DNA from: Peristeroidobacter agariperforans
GTDB taxonomy: Bacteria; Pseudomonadota; Gammaproteobacteria; Steroidobacterales; Steroidobacteraceae
Direction: 5' to 3'
Length of the DNA: 64,000 nt
Assembly (NCBI RefSeq): GCF_004138335.1
Contig: NZ_RYFW01000002.1
Coordinates: forward strand, 1,717,501-1,781,500
Shown here: positions 26,040-35,030 of the stretch, one piece after another
How the letters are laid out: the number at the start of each line of letters is the position of its first letter
Position numbering within the stretch: position 1 is the first letter of the stretch
The notes under the pieces: generated by a model
Told to the model about the DNA's origin: nothing
What the model saw: the letters and a program-made list of their open reading frames with translations, nothing else
The model's database searches: none
Translations under genes and position numbers: made by a program

Positions 26040-27632
26040 ATGAAAAGTCGATTGGTTCATGTGCTCGCGACGCTGCTCTCGGGCGCGCTGACACTCGGGG
26101 CGATGCAGGCGCAGGCGTCGAGTGACGACAAGGCCATCGTGACGGCCGCAGCCGAAGCGCTGGGCGGACTCGAAAGAGTGCGCTCCGTCAAAAACATTAC
26201 GCTGTCCGGCTATGGCCAGTACGCCTACATGTTTGGCGGCGGCAACATCAGCGGCTCGCCCGAGGCGCCGCAGAAGTATCAGGCAGCGAACGATCTCAAG
26301 CGCGTCTACGACCTGGAGCACGGCCGCTTTCAGCAGCTGGAACGGCGCAATTTCCTGTTCCCATTCGCGGCGATCTTCGGCCATGCGTTTGCACAGGCGA
26401 ACCTGGTGCTCGACGGCGACATCGGTTATGAGACCGGGCGCGATGGCCAGTTCGTCCGCTCGCGCCAGTGGATCGAAAGCCCGTTACACGTCGATGGCGT
26501 GCACATGCGCCGCATGTGGATGTTGAACAATCCCGTGGCGTTGGTGCGTGCGGCCCTGGACCCGGCCAACCAACTCGGCGCGCCCCGTAAGGAAGGCGAT
26601 CTCACGGTGCTCGATCTCACCCTGAAGCAGGGAGACAAGCTGAGTTTCGCCATCGACGGTCGTTCCAAGCTGCCGACCTGGGTGCGCTGGAAGAACCCGC
26701 ACAGCAACCTGGGCCAGGTGACGCTGACGACGCACTTCAGCGGCTACGCGCCGTATGGCGGTCTGAAGATGCCGCTGGGTTACGTCACTCGCATCGACTG
26801 GCGCAACGTCGATTATTTCAAGATGTATGTCGATGACTATGTCGTCGACACTCAGATCGCCGATCTCGCCGCGCCCGAGTCGGTGCGCTCCGGCTCGGAT
26901 GCCGATCCCGCTGTCACATCCGAAGCAACGCAGGTCGCGCCGGGCGTGTGGCGTCTGACCCCGTACGGCAATACCGTGTTCGAGTTCGCCGATCACCTGG
27001 CGATCTACGAGCTCGGCGGCAGTCATGCCGCGGCCAAGGCGGCGATCGACAAGGCGCGTACGCTGGTGCCAGGCAAGCCGCTCACCGAATATATTCCTTC
27101 GCATCACCACTTCGATCACACGGCGGGATTTCGCGTCGGCGTGGCTGAGGGCCTCACTGTCGTTTCCCGCTTTGGCAACGAAGGCATCTTCCGTGAGATG
27201 GCTGAACGACGTGCGCCGGATTATCCGGACGCGCTGGAAAAGAACCGCAAGCCCTTCAAGTTCCGCGGCTTCGACGATCACCTGCGCATGTCGGATTCGA
27301 AGGCCACCGTCGATTTGTACTGGGCGCGAGCGAACACGCACATGGCCGACGCGGTGTTTGCGTATGTGCCGGCTTCCAAGGTGTTCGTTGAAGGCGATAT
27401 GGCTACGGCCGCCAAGGATTATCAGTTCTGGGGCGACAACTACATGGACAACGTCGAGCACTACAAGCTCGATGTGGACGTACTCTCGACCGTTCACATG
27501 GGCATCATGAAGCCTGCGGAGGTGATCGAGATGGTGAAGGGCGGTGTGCAGCGGGCCCGCGAGCGTTGCGCGGCCGAGCTTGCGAAGGGCAACTACTTCC
27601 CGGGTTGTCCCATCGTCAGCAATCGCTATTGA
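26040..27632 (+). CDS. Exported metallo-beta-lactamase-fold hydrolase
   Basis: This 530-aa protein has a signal peptide (to about 25, ending MQAQA). An N-terminal domain of about 270 residues follows (LGGLERVRSVKNITLSGYGQ), reminiscent of outer-membrane lipoprotein carrier-like folds. The C-terminal MBL domain has an intact zinc motif at about 355-360 (SHHHFDHTAGF, the HxHxDH pattern), unlike the degenerate copy at 11025. GGGGGAAC lies just upstream of the ATG. It closes the operon and is followed by a strong hairpin. The substrate is unknown; being periplasmic, it may release the aromatic from a conjugate before or after receptor-mediated uptake (inference). Confidence 0.82.
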   Translation: MKSRLVHVLATLLSGALTLGAMQAQASSDDKAIVTAAAEALGGLERVRSVKNITLSGYGQYAYMFGGGNISGSPEAPQKYQAANDLKRVYDLEHGRFQQLERRNFLFPFAAIFGHAFAQANLVLDGDIGYETGRDGQFVRSRQWIESPLHVDGVHMRRMWMLNNPVALVRAALDPANQLGAPRKEGDLTVLDLTLKQGDKLSFAIDGRSKLPTWVRWKNPHSNLGQVTLTTHFSGYAPYGGLKMPLGYVTRIDWRNVDYFKMYVDDYVVDTQIADLAAPESVRSGSDADPAVTSEATQVAPGVWRLTPYGNTVFEFADHLAIYELGGSHAAAKAAIDKARTLVPGKPLTEYIPSHHHFDHTAGFRVGVAEGLTVVSRFGNEGIFREMAERRAPDYPDALEKNRKPFKFRGFDDHLRMSDSKATVDLYWARANTHMADAVFAYVPASKVFVEGDMATAAKDYQFWGDNYMDNVEHYKLDVDVLSTVHMGIMKPAEVIEMVKGGVQRARERCAAELAKGNYFPGCPIVSNRY

Positions 27633-27640
27633 TCGGCAGG

Positions 27641-27668
27641 TCACGGGGCAGCCAACGCTGCCCCGTGA
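27641..27668. terminator. Strong hairpin, likely bidirectional terminator
   Basis: An 11-bp perfect inverted repeat (TCACGGGGCAG / CTGCCCCGTGA) surrounds a 6-nt loop. It sits between the end of the MBL gene and the end of the convergent SnoaL-like gene. There is no clear run of T, but position and stem strength support termination for both. Confidence 0.7.
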
Positions 27669-27675
27669 TGCAGCC

Positions 27676-28119
27676 TCAGATCATTCCGTTCTTGTTGCGA
27701 GATTTCTCTCCCGGCGGAATCGATTCCGTCACCGCCCAGTGCTCGGCGATCTGGCCGTCCTGGATGCGGAAGATTTCCATGGTCGCCACCGGGCCGTTGG
27801 GGTCCTCCCGACGGAAGTGCACGACGACCAGATCGCCCTCGGCGACGACCCGCGCGAACTTCGGCATCACCCCCTTGCCCTTGGGCGTCATCATGTCGAT
27901 GTAACTGAGAATCGCCGCCCGCCCGGACGGAATATTCGGCATGTGCTGGATGTAGTCCTCGCGCACGATCTTGGTCACGGTCTGCTTGTCGCGCGACTCG
28001 ACGGCACGGAAGAACTGTTCCACCAGCGCCTTGTTGGCGGGCAGGTCGTTGGCGCTGCCGGCCAGGCCGACGCTGGCGGCCAGCAGCAGGCCCGCCGCGC
28101 CTGCGAACAAATATTTCAT
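27676..28119 (-). CDS. Secreted SnoaL-like (NTF2-fold) protein
   Basis: This 147-aa protein starts MKYLFAGAAGLLLAAS with a cleavable signal peptide and GGAGATCCC just upstream. The rest is a single NTF2/SnoaL-like domain: ANKALVEQFFRAVESRDKQTV, YIQHMPNIPSGRAAI, DLVVVHFRRED and IAEHWAVTESIP. The pattern with His in HMPN and W in EHWAV is usual for this family of small cyclase or isomerase-like proteins. Exported members are common; activity unknown. It is convergent with the hydroquinone operon and divergent from the DUF6152 gene. Confidence 0.82.
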   Translation of the reverse strand: MKYLFAGAAGLLLAASVGLAGSANDLPANKALVEQFFRAVESRDKQTVTKIVREDYIQHMPNIPSGRAAILSYIDMMTPKGKGVMPKFARVVAEGDLVVVHFRREDPNGPVATMEIFRIQDGQIAEHWAVTESIPPGEKSRNKNGMI

Positions 28120-28251
28120 CGGGATCTCCGGGTAGGGGCGTGATTGCCTGGAGTTAATACGTTGCAGCGGCTCGCCACCGGACAAGAATTGTCGACAGCC
28201 CTCAAGGTGTTTCGTTTAACGGGAAGCAGATCGCTTCGAAGAGGAAACACC

Positions 28252-28650
28252 ATGGTTTCGTTGTCTCGCATTGTGAGCGGCTGTGTCGCCGCCGCCTTGC
28301 TCTCGGCCGCCGTGCCTTCGCTGGCGCATCACTCCTTCCCGGCGACGTACTACATCGACAAGTCCGTCACCATCAAGGGCAAGGTGGTGCAGTTCATGTT
28401 CCGCAATCCGCACTCGATGATCATCGTCCTGGCGCCCGGGCCGGACGGCAAGGACGTGCGCTACGCCGTCGAATGGGCCGCGGCCGGTGCGCTGGCCAAA
28501 GATGGCCAGGCCACGCGCGAGTCGCTGAAGCCGGGCGATGTCGTGATCATCACCGGCGCACCTGGCCGGCAGGAAACCGATCACAAGATCCGTCTGAACC
28601 AGATCGAGCGGCCCGCCGACGGTTGGAAGTGGGGCGGCACGTTCGAATAA
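28252..28650 (+). CDS. DUF6152-like exported protein
   Basis: This 132-aa protein has a signal peptide ending PSLAHHSF. The AHHSF motif right at the mature N-terminus is typical of DUF6152. It continues with TIKGKVVQFMFRNPHSMIIV and LKPGDVVIITGAPGR, suggesting a small OB-like beta barrel. The two His at the mature N-terminus could bind copper. GAGGAAAC lies 4 nt before the ATG. A second family member is at 36751. Function unknown. Confidence 0.8.
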   Translation: MVSLSRIVSGCVAAALLSAAVPSLAHHSFPATYYIDKSVTIKGKVVQFMFRNPHSMIIVLAPGPDGKDVRYAVEWAAAGALAKDGQATRESLKPGDVVIITGAPGRQETDHKIRLNQIERPADGWKWGGTFE

Positions 28651-28740
28651 CGCTCATCGCAGATGGGCGCCGGCAACCAATGACACAAGGGCGGCGCAGG
28701 TCATGCCGCCTCCATACCAACAGCTTTCGGGGGATGCGCG

Positions 28741-29967
28741 ATGACCAATTCGCAAGGGCAGTGGGATACGTCGTATGAATGGAAGGCTGTCACGCTGCTG
28801 ACGCTGGCGTTCGGCCTGGTGGGACTGGACCGGTGGATCATCGCGCCATTGTTTCCATCGATGATGCAGGACCTCGGCCTGGACTATCAGGCGCTCGGCA
28901 ACCTGATCGGCGCGCTGGGCCTCGCGTGGGGCGTGTTTGCAATCGTGGCCGGCGGGCTCTCCGACCGGCTCGGTCGGCGCAAGATCCTGGTGCCGGCGAT
29001 CATCGGCTTCTCGTTGCTGTCCGGCATGAGCGGCTTCGCGCAGGGCCTGACCAGCTTGATCTTCATTCGCGCGCTGATGGGCATCACGGAAGGATCGTTC
29101 TGTCCCACCAGCTTCGCCGCGACCGCCGACGCTTCGTTGCCGACGCGTCGTGGCTTCAATCTCGGTGTACAGCAGAGCGCGTTTCCGCTGCTGGGTCTGG
29201 CGCTCGGACCCATCATCGCCACGCAGCTGCTGCAGGTCGTGAATTGGCGCTGGGTGTTCGTGCTGGTTGCGATTCCGGGTTTGATTCTTGGCCTGTTGAT
29301 GTGGCGCACGATTCGCGAGCCGGCAACGGTTGGTGCGAATGCCAAAGCAGAGCGCGCGCCGCTCGGCGATCTGCTGAAACACCCGAACGTGAAGCTCGGC
29401 ATGATCGCGCTGATGTGCGCAATGAGCGGCATCTTCGTGTTGAGCGCCATGGTGCCGAACTATCTGGTCGACTACCTGAAGCTTACGACGGTGCAGATGG
29501 GCTTTGTGACTTCGGCCATCGGCTTCGGCGGTTTCCTCGGTCAGGTCGTGTTGCCCGGTGCGTCGGATCTGCTGGGAAGAAAGCTGGTTGCGGTCGCGGG
29601 CTTCGTCCTGGGAGCTGCATTCCTGTATGCCTTCATGCAAGTCGGCCCGAATCCGGCGCTGTTGTTTGCGCTGCTGTTCGTTTGCTGCTTCTTCTGTTTC
29701 GGATTGCTGGGATTGATCACCGGGCCGATCGCGGCCGAAGCGGCGCCGCGCGGCCTGATCTCGTCCACGGCCGGCATCATCATCGGTACCGGTGAAATAT
29801 TCGGCGGCGGCATCGCGCCCGCGATCGCCGGCAACGTCGCGCAGACCTATGGCATCCAGCACGTGCTCACGATGGCGTTGATCGGCCTGTGCGCCGGCGT
29901 CGTGGTCAGTTTGTTTCTACGCGAGACCGCACCTCGCAAGATCGAGGCGGCGTTGGCCGAAGCTTGA
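28741..29967 (+). CDS. MFS transporter
   Basis: This 408-aa protein has 12 predicted membrane helices. The MFS signature between helices 2 and 3 is GGLSDRLGRRKILV, and a second A-like motif, PGASDLLGRKLVAV, begins the second half. An acidic/aromatic N-terminus (WKAVTLLTLAFGLVGLDRW) resembles aromatic-acid or sugar-acid (ACS/AAHS) transporters. It lies just upstream of a TonB receptor with 91 nt between them, so it could move the same compound across the inner membrane. Substrate is not predictable from sequence alone. Confidence 0.88.
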   Translation: MTNSQGQWDTSYEWKAVTLLTLAFGLVGLDRWIIAPLFPSMMQDLGLDYQALGNLIGALGLAWGVFAIVAGGLSDRLGRRKILVPAIIGFSLLSGMSGFAQGLTSLIFIRALMGITEGSFCPTSFAATADASLPTRRGFNLGVQQSAFPLLGLALGPIIATQLLQVVNWRWVFVLVAIPGLILGLLMWRTIREPATVGANAKAERAPLGDLLKHPNVKLGMIALMCAMSGIFVLSAMVPNYLVDYLKLTTVQMGFVTSAIGFGGFLGQVVLPGASDLLGRKLVAVAGFVLGAAFLYAFMQVGPNPALLFALLFVCCFFCFGLLGLITGPIAAEAAPRGLISSTAGIIIGTGEIFGGGIAPAIAGNVAQTYGIQHVLTMALIGLCAGVVVSLFLRETAPRKIEAALAEA

Positions 29968-30058
29968 AACAGCGCCGACCAGAATGTCGGTGCCGGAGCG
30001 AACCATACGTTTGTTTCTAGTAGCTCCGATAACATCTGTCGATCATGGGGGAAACGCA

Positions 30059-32368
30059 ATGCTTCGCATGCCAAGAAAATCGCTGAGCCTGTGTGGTCTG
30101 GCGCTGCTGACCGCATCGTCGGGCTTGGCTGCAGCGCCGCAGGATACGGCCGCTCCAGTCACCGACACGGCCGAATCCGGCGGCAGTCTCGAGGAAGTCA
30201 TGGTGATGGCGCGTCGCCGTGAAGAGAGCTTGCAGGAAGTGCCGATCGCCATCACCGCGATGGGCACGGAAGATCTGGAGATGCGCGGCATCGACTCGAC
30301 CGAAGGCCTGAATCGCATGGTGCCCAACGTCGTGATCGCCAGCACCAACTTCTTCGGTCGGCAGGGCGGCAGCTTCCGCATGCGTGGCTTGCCGAACGTC
30401 GGCATCTATGTCGACGGCATCGCGTCGAACAGCAGCGCCGGCACACTGATGAACATCGTGGAAGTGGATCGCGTCGAAGTGCTGCGCGGTCCGCAAGGCA
30501 CGCTGTTCGGCAAGAACGTCATCGGCGGCGCGATTCAATACATCACCAAGCGGCCGCAGGACACCTTCGGTGCGCGTGTGAAGTCGACGATCGGCTCGTA
30601 CGATCGCTTCGATGTCTCCGCCAACGTCGATCTGCCGTTGAGCGAGACCTTCCTTACGAAGATCACCGCCGCGAAACTCTCGCGCGACGGTTTCGTGCCG
30701 AGCACGACCATCGACAAGCGCTTCGGCAGCCAGAACGATACGACGGGCCGATTGGATTTGTTGTGGCAGCCGTCGGATTCGTTCAACTGGCGCTTCGCCG
30801 CGGGCTACGACGATATGCGCACCAACGGCAATCCGTCGACGGTGTGGGCGTTGAACCCGGTGTGCCCTGGCGATCCGAATCCGCCGGCGAACTTCCCGGG
30901 TGGCGCGCCGAACTTCCCCTGCATCTATGAAGCGGCGGGTTTGCCGATCGATCAGGAGTACGTCTATGGCGCCCGCGAGGAGCGCAAGACGGCGAGCGAC
31001 TACAACGGGCCCGACCTCTACACCAAGGTCAAGTCGTTCTCCACGGAGATCAACTACGAGCTGAACGATACCTGGGCGTTGAAGGGCATCGGCAGCCGCC
31101 GTGAGATCCGAACGACTGCCTACGCGGACTTCGACGGTACGCCATATCACATCTTCGACGGTGCGAACTACAGCGAGCCCGAGGAGACCAGCGCCGAGTT
31201 GCAGTTCCTGTTCAGCGGTGAGCGTTTCCACGGCACCAATGGCCTGTACTACTACAGCAACGAAACCTACGGTCGTCGCATCAATTGGCTCGCCAACGAT
31301 CTGAAGCGCGAAGTGAATCCGGCTCGCAATGCGCTGGCCTCCGCGTACGTCGGCGGCTTCTTCTTCGCGCCGGTGATCGACCAGCTGTCTTACACCAAGA
31401 CCGAAGGTTGGGCGGTGTTCGCCGAGTGGACCTACGACGTGACCGACAAGTTCTCGATCACGGCCGGTGCACGCTACAACGAGGACGAAGTCACCAACGC
31501 GCAGTACACGCCCCGCACGCCGGTGCCCGTCGCCTGTTGCTCGCCGGTGCTGAGTGTTGAAACCAATGGCGGTCCGGCACGTGCAGGCACGGAGCTCGGC
31601 GATAAGTGGACCAACATCGCGCCGCGTCTGTCGTTCCAGTACCAATGGACCGACGACATCATGACCTATCTGACGTACTCGGAAGGCTTCAACCAAGGCG
31701 GCGTCAACAACGTCAACGGCCTGGCGATCGGCTTCGATCCGGAAACGTTGAAGAACTATGAGGTCGGTCTGCGTTCGGATCTGTTCGAGCGCCGGCTGCG
31801 CTTCAATGCGTCGGTGTTCTACGGCCAGTATCAGGACATCCAGGTCAGCGAAGAGATCATTCCACGCTTCCCGACCACCACCAACGCCGGCGAGGCGGAA
31901 GTGAAGGGCGTGGAAATCGAAGGCGTCTTCCTGGTCAGCGACAACTTCTCGATCAACTACGGCGCGGGCTGGATCGACTCGGAATACACCGACCTCGGTA
32001 CATCGACTGCGATTCCGCTCGGCGCGCGCTTCCCGTATGCGCCGGAGAAGTCGTACAGCATCGGCGGTCAATACGATCTGGATCTCGCATCGGGCGGTCT
32101 GACCTTCCGCGCCGACTACGGCTGGCAGGATGAAGTGGACACGGCAGCCGACATCCAGAAGTCGGTGATCCCGGACTACGGACTGCTCAGCGCTCGCATC
32201 ATGTATGCCTCGCCGAATGGCAAGTGGGACGTATCGTTGTTCGGCTCGAACCTGACGAATGAGTACTACCGCATCAACGGTTTCTACATTCCGACGGATC
32301 AGATGGACAACGGCACGCTCGGTCGGCCGCGCGAGTGGGGCCTGACGTTCGGCTTCCGCTTCGAGTAA
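30059..32368 (+). CDS. TonB-dependent receptor (paralogue of the 13053 receptor, no STN)
   Basis: This 769-aa receptor has a signal peptide (to about 30), TonB box (LEEVMVMARRREESLQEVPI), plug (VLRGPQGTLFGKNVIGGAIQ) and a barrel ending GLTFGFRFE. It matches the STN-type receptor at 13053 along its whole length from the TonB box on. For example, both have the loop ALNPVCP...CIYEA.G.PID and the C-terminal YRINGF...P.DQ.D.GT.GRPREWGL. It lacks the STN domain, so it would transport without signalling. The ATG at 30059 follows GGGGGAAACGCA. The two receptors probably take related ligands. Confidence 0.92.
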   Translation: MLRMPRKSLSLCGLALLTASSGLAAAPQDTAAPVTDTAESGGSLEEVMVMARRREESLQEVPIAITAMGTEDLEMRGIDSTEGLNRMVPNVVIASTNFFGRQGGSFRMRGLPNVGIYVDGIASNSSAGTLMNIVEVDRVEVLRGPQGTLFGKNVIGGAIQYITKRPQDTFGARVKSTIGSYDRFDVSANVDLPLSETFLTKITAAKLSRDGFVPSTTIDKRFGSQNDTTGRLDLLWQPSDSFNWRFAAGYDDMRTNGNPSTVWALNPVCPGDPNPPANFPGGAPNFPCIYEAAGLPIDQEYVYGAREERKTASDYNGPDLYTKVKSFSTEINYELNDTWALKGIGSRREIRTTAYADFDGTPYHIFDGANYSEPEETSAELQFLFSGERFHGTNGLYYYSNETYGRRINWLANDLKREVNPARNALASAYVGGFFFAPVIDQLSYTKTEGWAVFAEWTYDVTDKFSITAGARYNEDEVTNAQYTPRTPVPVACCSPVLSVETNGGPARAGTELGDKWTNIAPRLSFQYQWTDDIMTYLTYSEGFNQGGVNNVNGLAIGFDPETLKNYEVGLRSDLFERRLRFNASVFYGQYQDIQVSEEIIPRFPTTTNAGEAEVKGVEIEGVFLVSDNFSINYGAGWIDSEYTDLGTSTAIPLGARFPYAPEKSYSIGGQYDLDLASGGLTFRADYGWQDEVDTAADIQKSVIPDYGLLSARIMYASPNGKWDVSLFGSNLTNEYYRINGFYIPTDQMDNGTLGRPREWGLTFGFRFE

Positions 32369-32389
32369 TTGGTCCCCCTGCGGGTTGGC

Positions 32390-32411
32390 GCCGGGTACGC
32401 GAGTGCCCGGC
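32390..32411. terminator. Possible weak terminator hairpin after the receptor gene
   Basis: GCCGGG and CCCGGC form a 6-bp stem with a 10-nt loop, followed within 20 nt by a pyrimidine-rich stretch (CTCTTTCTTGCTC). It lies 22 nt after the receptor stop and before the GH3 gene. The stem is short, so read-through is possible. Confidence 0.35.
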
Positions 32412-32451
32412 CTGACTCGCTCTTTCTTGCTCGGTCACGGTTGGAGTGTCG

Positions 32452-35019
32452 ATGCGATCGGACGTGCTGCGACTTGTTTTGGCAACGCTGTCAGTGGCGG
32501 CGACGGCGCAGGCGAGCACGCCCGATGCAACGGGCGGTTTCTCACCGGCTGTGCAAACGCTCGTCTCCCAGATGACACTCGACGAGAAGTTGACGATGGT
32601 GCAGGGGTCTCGCGATCCCGCATACAACGGCGGCGCGGGTTATATTGCCGGCGTGCCGCGTCTGGGCATTCCGCCGCTACGGATGGCGGATGGTCCAGCG
32701 AACGTCTATGTGAGATATGAAACGACGGCGCTGCCTCAGCCCATCACGCTCGCGGCAACCTTCAGTCGAGACTACGCGAAACAGTACGGTGAGATCCTCG
32801 GGCGCGAGTCGCGCGCCACTCGCAACGATGTGCTGCTCGGACCGATGGTCAATCTGTCGCGTCTGCCGAATTGGGGGCGCAATGTCACGAGTTTTGGCGA
32901 GGACCCCTTCGTCATCGGCCAGCTCGCAGCGGCGGAGATCGGCGGCATTCAATCCACCGGCACGATGGCGAACGCCAAACATTTCCTCGCCAACAATCAA
33001 TCGCTCAATCAGGGCGGCGGCATCAATGGCGCCGACGGGTTCGACTTCATCGTCGATCAGCGCACGCTGCACGAAATCTACCTGCCGGGCTTCGAGGCGT
33101 CGCTGCAGGCGGGCGTGGCCTCGGTCATGGCCTCGTACAACAAGACGAATGGTTCCTGGAACGCCGAGAACCAGGGAAATCTCATCGGCTTGTTGCGCGA
33201 CGAGTTGAAGTGGGATGGCTTCGTCGTCTCCGACTGGCACGCCAACCGGAGCACGCCGTCGATCATCGCCGGTCTGGACATGGAGATGCCCGGCGTGGGT
33301 CCGCAGTATCCGACCGGCCGCGAAGGCGCGAAGTGGGGCCCGCGATTGAAGGCAGCGATGGAGAGCAAACAAGTCGGCACCGAGGCGTTGGATCGTGCGG
33401 TCGCGCGTGTGCTCACACAGATGGAGAGGTTTGGCTTCCTGAACGGCACGCGCGTGCCGGGTCCGACCGAGATCGATGTTGAAGGCCACGCGGCCTTTGC
33501 TCGCAAACTGGCGGGCGAGGGTGCTGTGCTGCTGAAGAATCGGGGAAACATTCTGCCGTTTAGCGCAGAGGCGGCGGGTGAATTGCTGCTGATCGGTCCG
33601 ACGGCGGAGCAGCTGGCCATCGGCCCGGGTATTTCCGGGTTCGAGTCGCGCTTCATTTCGCCTCGCGAAGCTCTGGAGCGCTCGCTGGGCTCGAACACGC
33701 CGCTGAAGCACGTCGTTGGCGATGAACTGACGGGCACGGCGATTCCGGCCGAGTTCCTGACGCCGGAGGGCGGACAAGGTTCTGGGCTGTTGCGTCGGGC
33801 GTCGGACTCGACGCCAATGGGCGTGGATGCGAGTGTGAACTTCACTGGCGATAAAGCTTTGCCGGTAGGGCGCGGCTATTCCTGGCGCGGCACGCTCAAG
33901 GTCAACGAGAGCGGCACGTACGCACTGCAAGTTCACAGCTGGGGCGGCACGGGTGTGCTCAAGGTCGATGGCCAGCCTCGCGCGTTCTCGGCGGCGGTGC
34001 GTTTTGGGCATGGCGTCCCTCGCAAGTATTCGAGCGTCGTGCCGACCAAAGATGGTTTGGACAACGCGCAGTACAGCGTCGATCTCGTCGCGGGTAAGTC
34101 GTATGCCATCGAGGTCGAGGGCCAGGCCGAGCCCGAGTCGAAGCTGCAGGTGCGGTTGGCTTGGGTTACGCCTGCCATGCGCAAACAGAACATTGCTGCG
34201 GCGGTGGCGGCTGCGAAGGAAGCACGCAGTGCGGTGATATTCGCGTGGGCACGCAGCGGTGAGTTCGACGATCCGGATCAGGCGCTGCAATTGCCCAACG
34301 ATCAGGACGAGCTGATCACCGCTGTCGCGCGCGTGAATCCGCGAACCATCGTCGTGTTCAACAGCGGCAGTCCGCACGACATGCCCTGGCGCGATCGGGT
34401 CAAGGGCATTCTGTACATGTGGTATCCGGGTCAGGAAGGGGGTTGGGCAACGGCGGATGTGCTGTTGGGGAAGAGCAATCCCGGCGGCAAGCTCGCGATG
34501 AGCTTTCCCAAGAAGTACTCCGATGTCGCAGCGTTCGATCCGAAACATCCGGAGCGCTACACCGGCGTGAACAAGCAGGTGGTGTACTCGGAAGGCGTCT
34601 TTACGGGCTACCGTCATTTCGATGAGCACAAGATCGCGCCGTTGCACCCTTTCGGCTTCGGTCTTTCGTACACCACGTTTGTCTACTCGAACTTGAATGT
34701 CACGCCGCGCGGTGACGGCTTCGATGTGAGCTTCACTGTTCGAAACACGGGTCAGGTCGCCGGCGCCGATGTGCCGCAGGTCTATCTCGAGCGTCCCGCA
34801 AAGGCACCGCTGCCGATGGCGCCGAAGACCCTGGTTGGATTCGAGCGAGTCGCACTGGCTCCCGCGGAACAGAAATCGGTGACCGTGCACGTGACGCCAC
34901 GACAGCAATCGTACTGGTCGGAGGCGGATCGCGGCTGGCGCAGGGCCGAAGGTGCGCGGGGCGTCGTGGTCGGTTCGTCGTCGCGCGATATCAAGCTCTC
35001 TGGCCGGTTGCCGCAGTAA
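32452..35019 (+). CDS. Glycoside hydrolase family 3 beta-glucosidase with PA14 insertion
   Basis: This 855-aa exported enzyme has a signal peptide to about 22. The GH3 N-terminal barrel carries the nucleophile Asp at about 261 in VVSDWHA and the NAKHFLANNQ substrate loop. Within the second domain there is a PA14 insert at about 465-575 (YSWRGTLKVNESGTYALQVH). The C-terminal half ends with the FHPFGFGLSYTTF-type motif and a fibronectin-III-like domain. GH3/PA14 enzymes release glucose or other sugars from beta-glucosides, and the PA14 domain shapes specificity. Genes for a secreted 'DLSG.W' protein, a Tat isomerase-like protein and DUF6152 follow closely, forming a unit that may process plant glycosides. 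Confidence 0.92.
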   Translation: MRSDVLRLVLATLSVAATAQASTPDATGGFSPAVQTLVSQMTLDEKLTMVQGSRDPAYNGGAGYIAGVPRLGIPPLRMADGPANVYVRYETTALPQPITLAATFSRDYAKQYGEILGRESRATRNDVLLGPMVNLSRLPNWGRNVTSFGEDPFVIGQLAAAEIGGIQSTGTMANAKHFLANNQSLNQGGGINGADGFDFIVDQRTLHEIYLPGFEASLQAGVASVMASYNKTNGSWNAENQGNLIGLLRDELKWDGFVVSDWHANRSTPSIIAGLDMEMPGVGPQYPTGREGAKWGPRLKAAMESKQVGTEALDRAVARVLTQMERFGFLNGTRVPGPTEIDVEGHAAFARKLAGEGAVLLKNRGNILPFSAEAAGELLLIGPTAEQLAIGPGISGFESRFISPREALERSLGSNTPLKHVVGDELTGTAIPAEFLTPEGGQGSGLLRRASDSTPMGVDASVNFTGDKALPVGRGYSWRGTLKVNESGTYALQVHSWGGTGVLKVDGQPRAFSAAVRFGHGVPRKYSSVVPTKDGLDNAQYSVDLVAGKSYAIEVEGQAEPESKLQVRLAWVTPAMRKQNIAAAVAAAKEARSAVIFAWARSGEFDDPDQALQLPNDQDELITAVARVNPRTIVVFNSGSPHDMPWRDRVKGILYMWYPGQEGGWATADVLLGKSNPGGKLAMSFPKKYSDVAAFDPKHPERYTGVNKQVVYSEGVFTGYRHFDEHKIAPLHPFGFGLSYTTFVYSNLNVTPRGDGFDVSFTVRNTGQVAGADVPQVYLERPAKAPLPMAPKTLVGFERVALAPAEQKSVTVHVTPRQQSYWSEADRGWRRAEGARGVVVGSSSRDIKLSGRLPQ

Positions 35020-35030
35020 TCGAGGACATC

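Noticed and set aside
30017-32071. Long minus-strand open frame (about 680 codons) opposite the TonB receptor
   Set aside because: It mirrors a strongly conserved receptor frame. In GC-rich DNA the antisense of a real gene often stays open, and its translation is rich in Arg/His without family likeness.
32677-34908. Long minus-strand open frame opposite the GH3 gene
   Set aside because: The plus-strand GH3 has all catalytic motifs; the antisense translation shows low-complexity Arg/Leu-rich sequence and no ribosome site.
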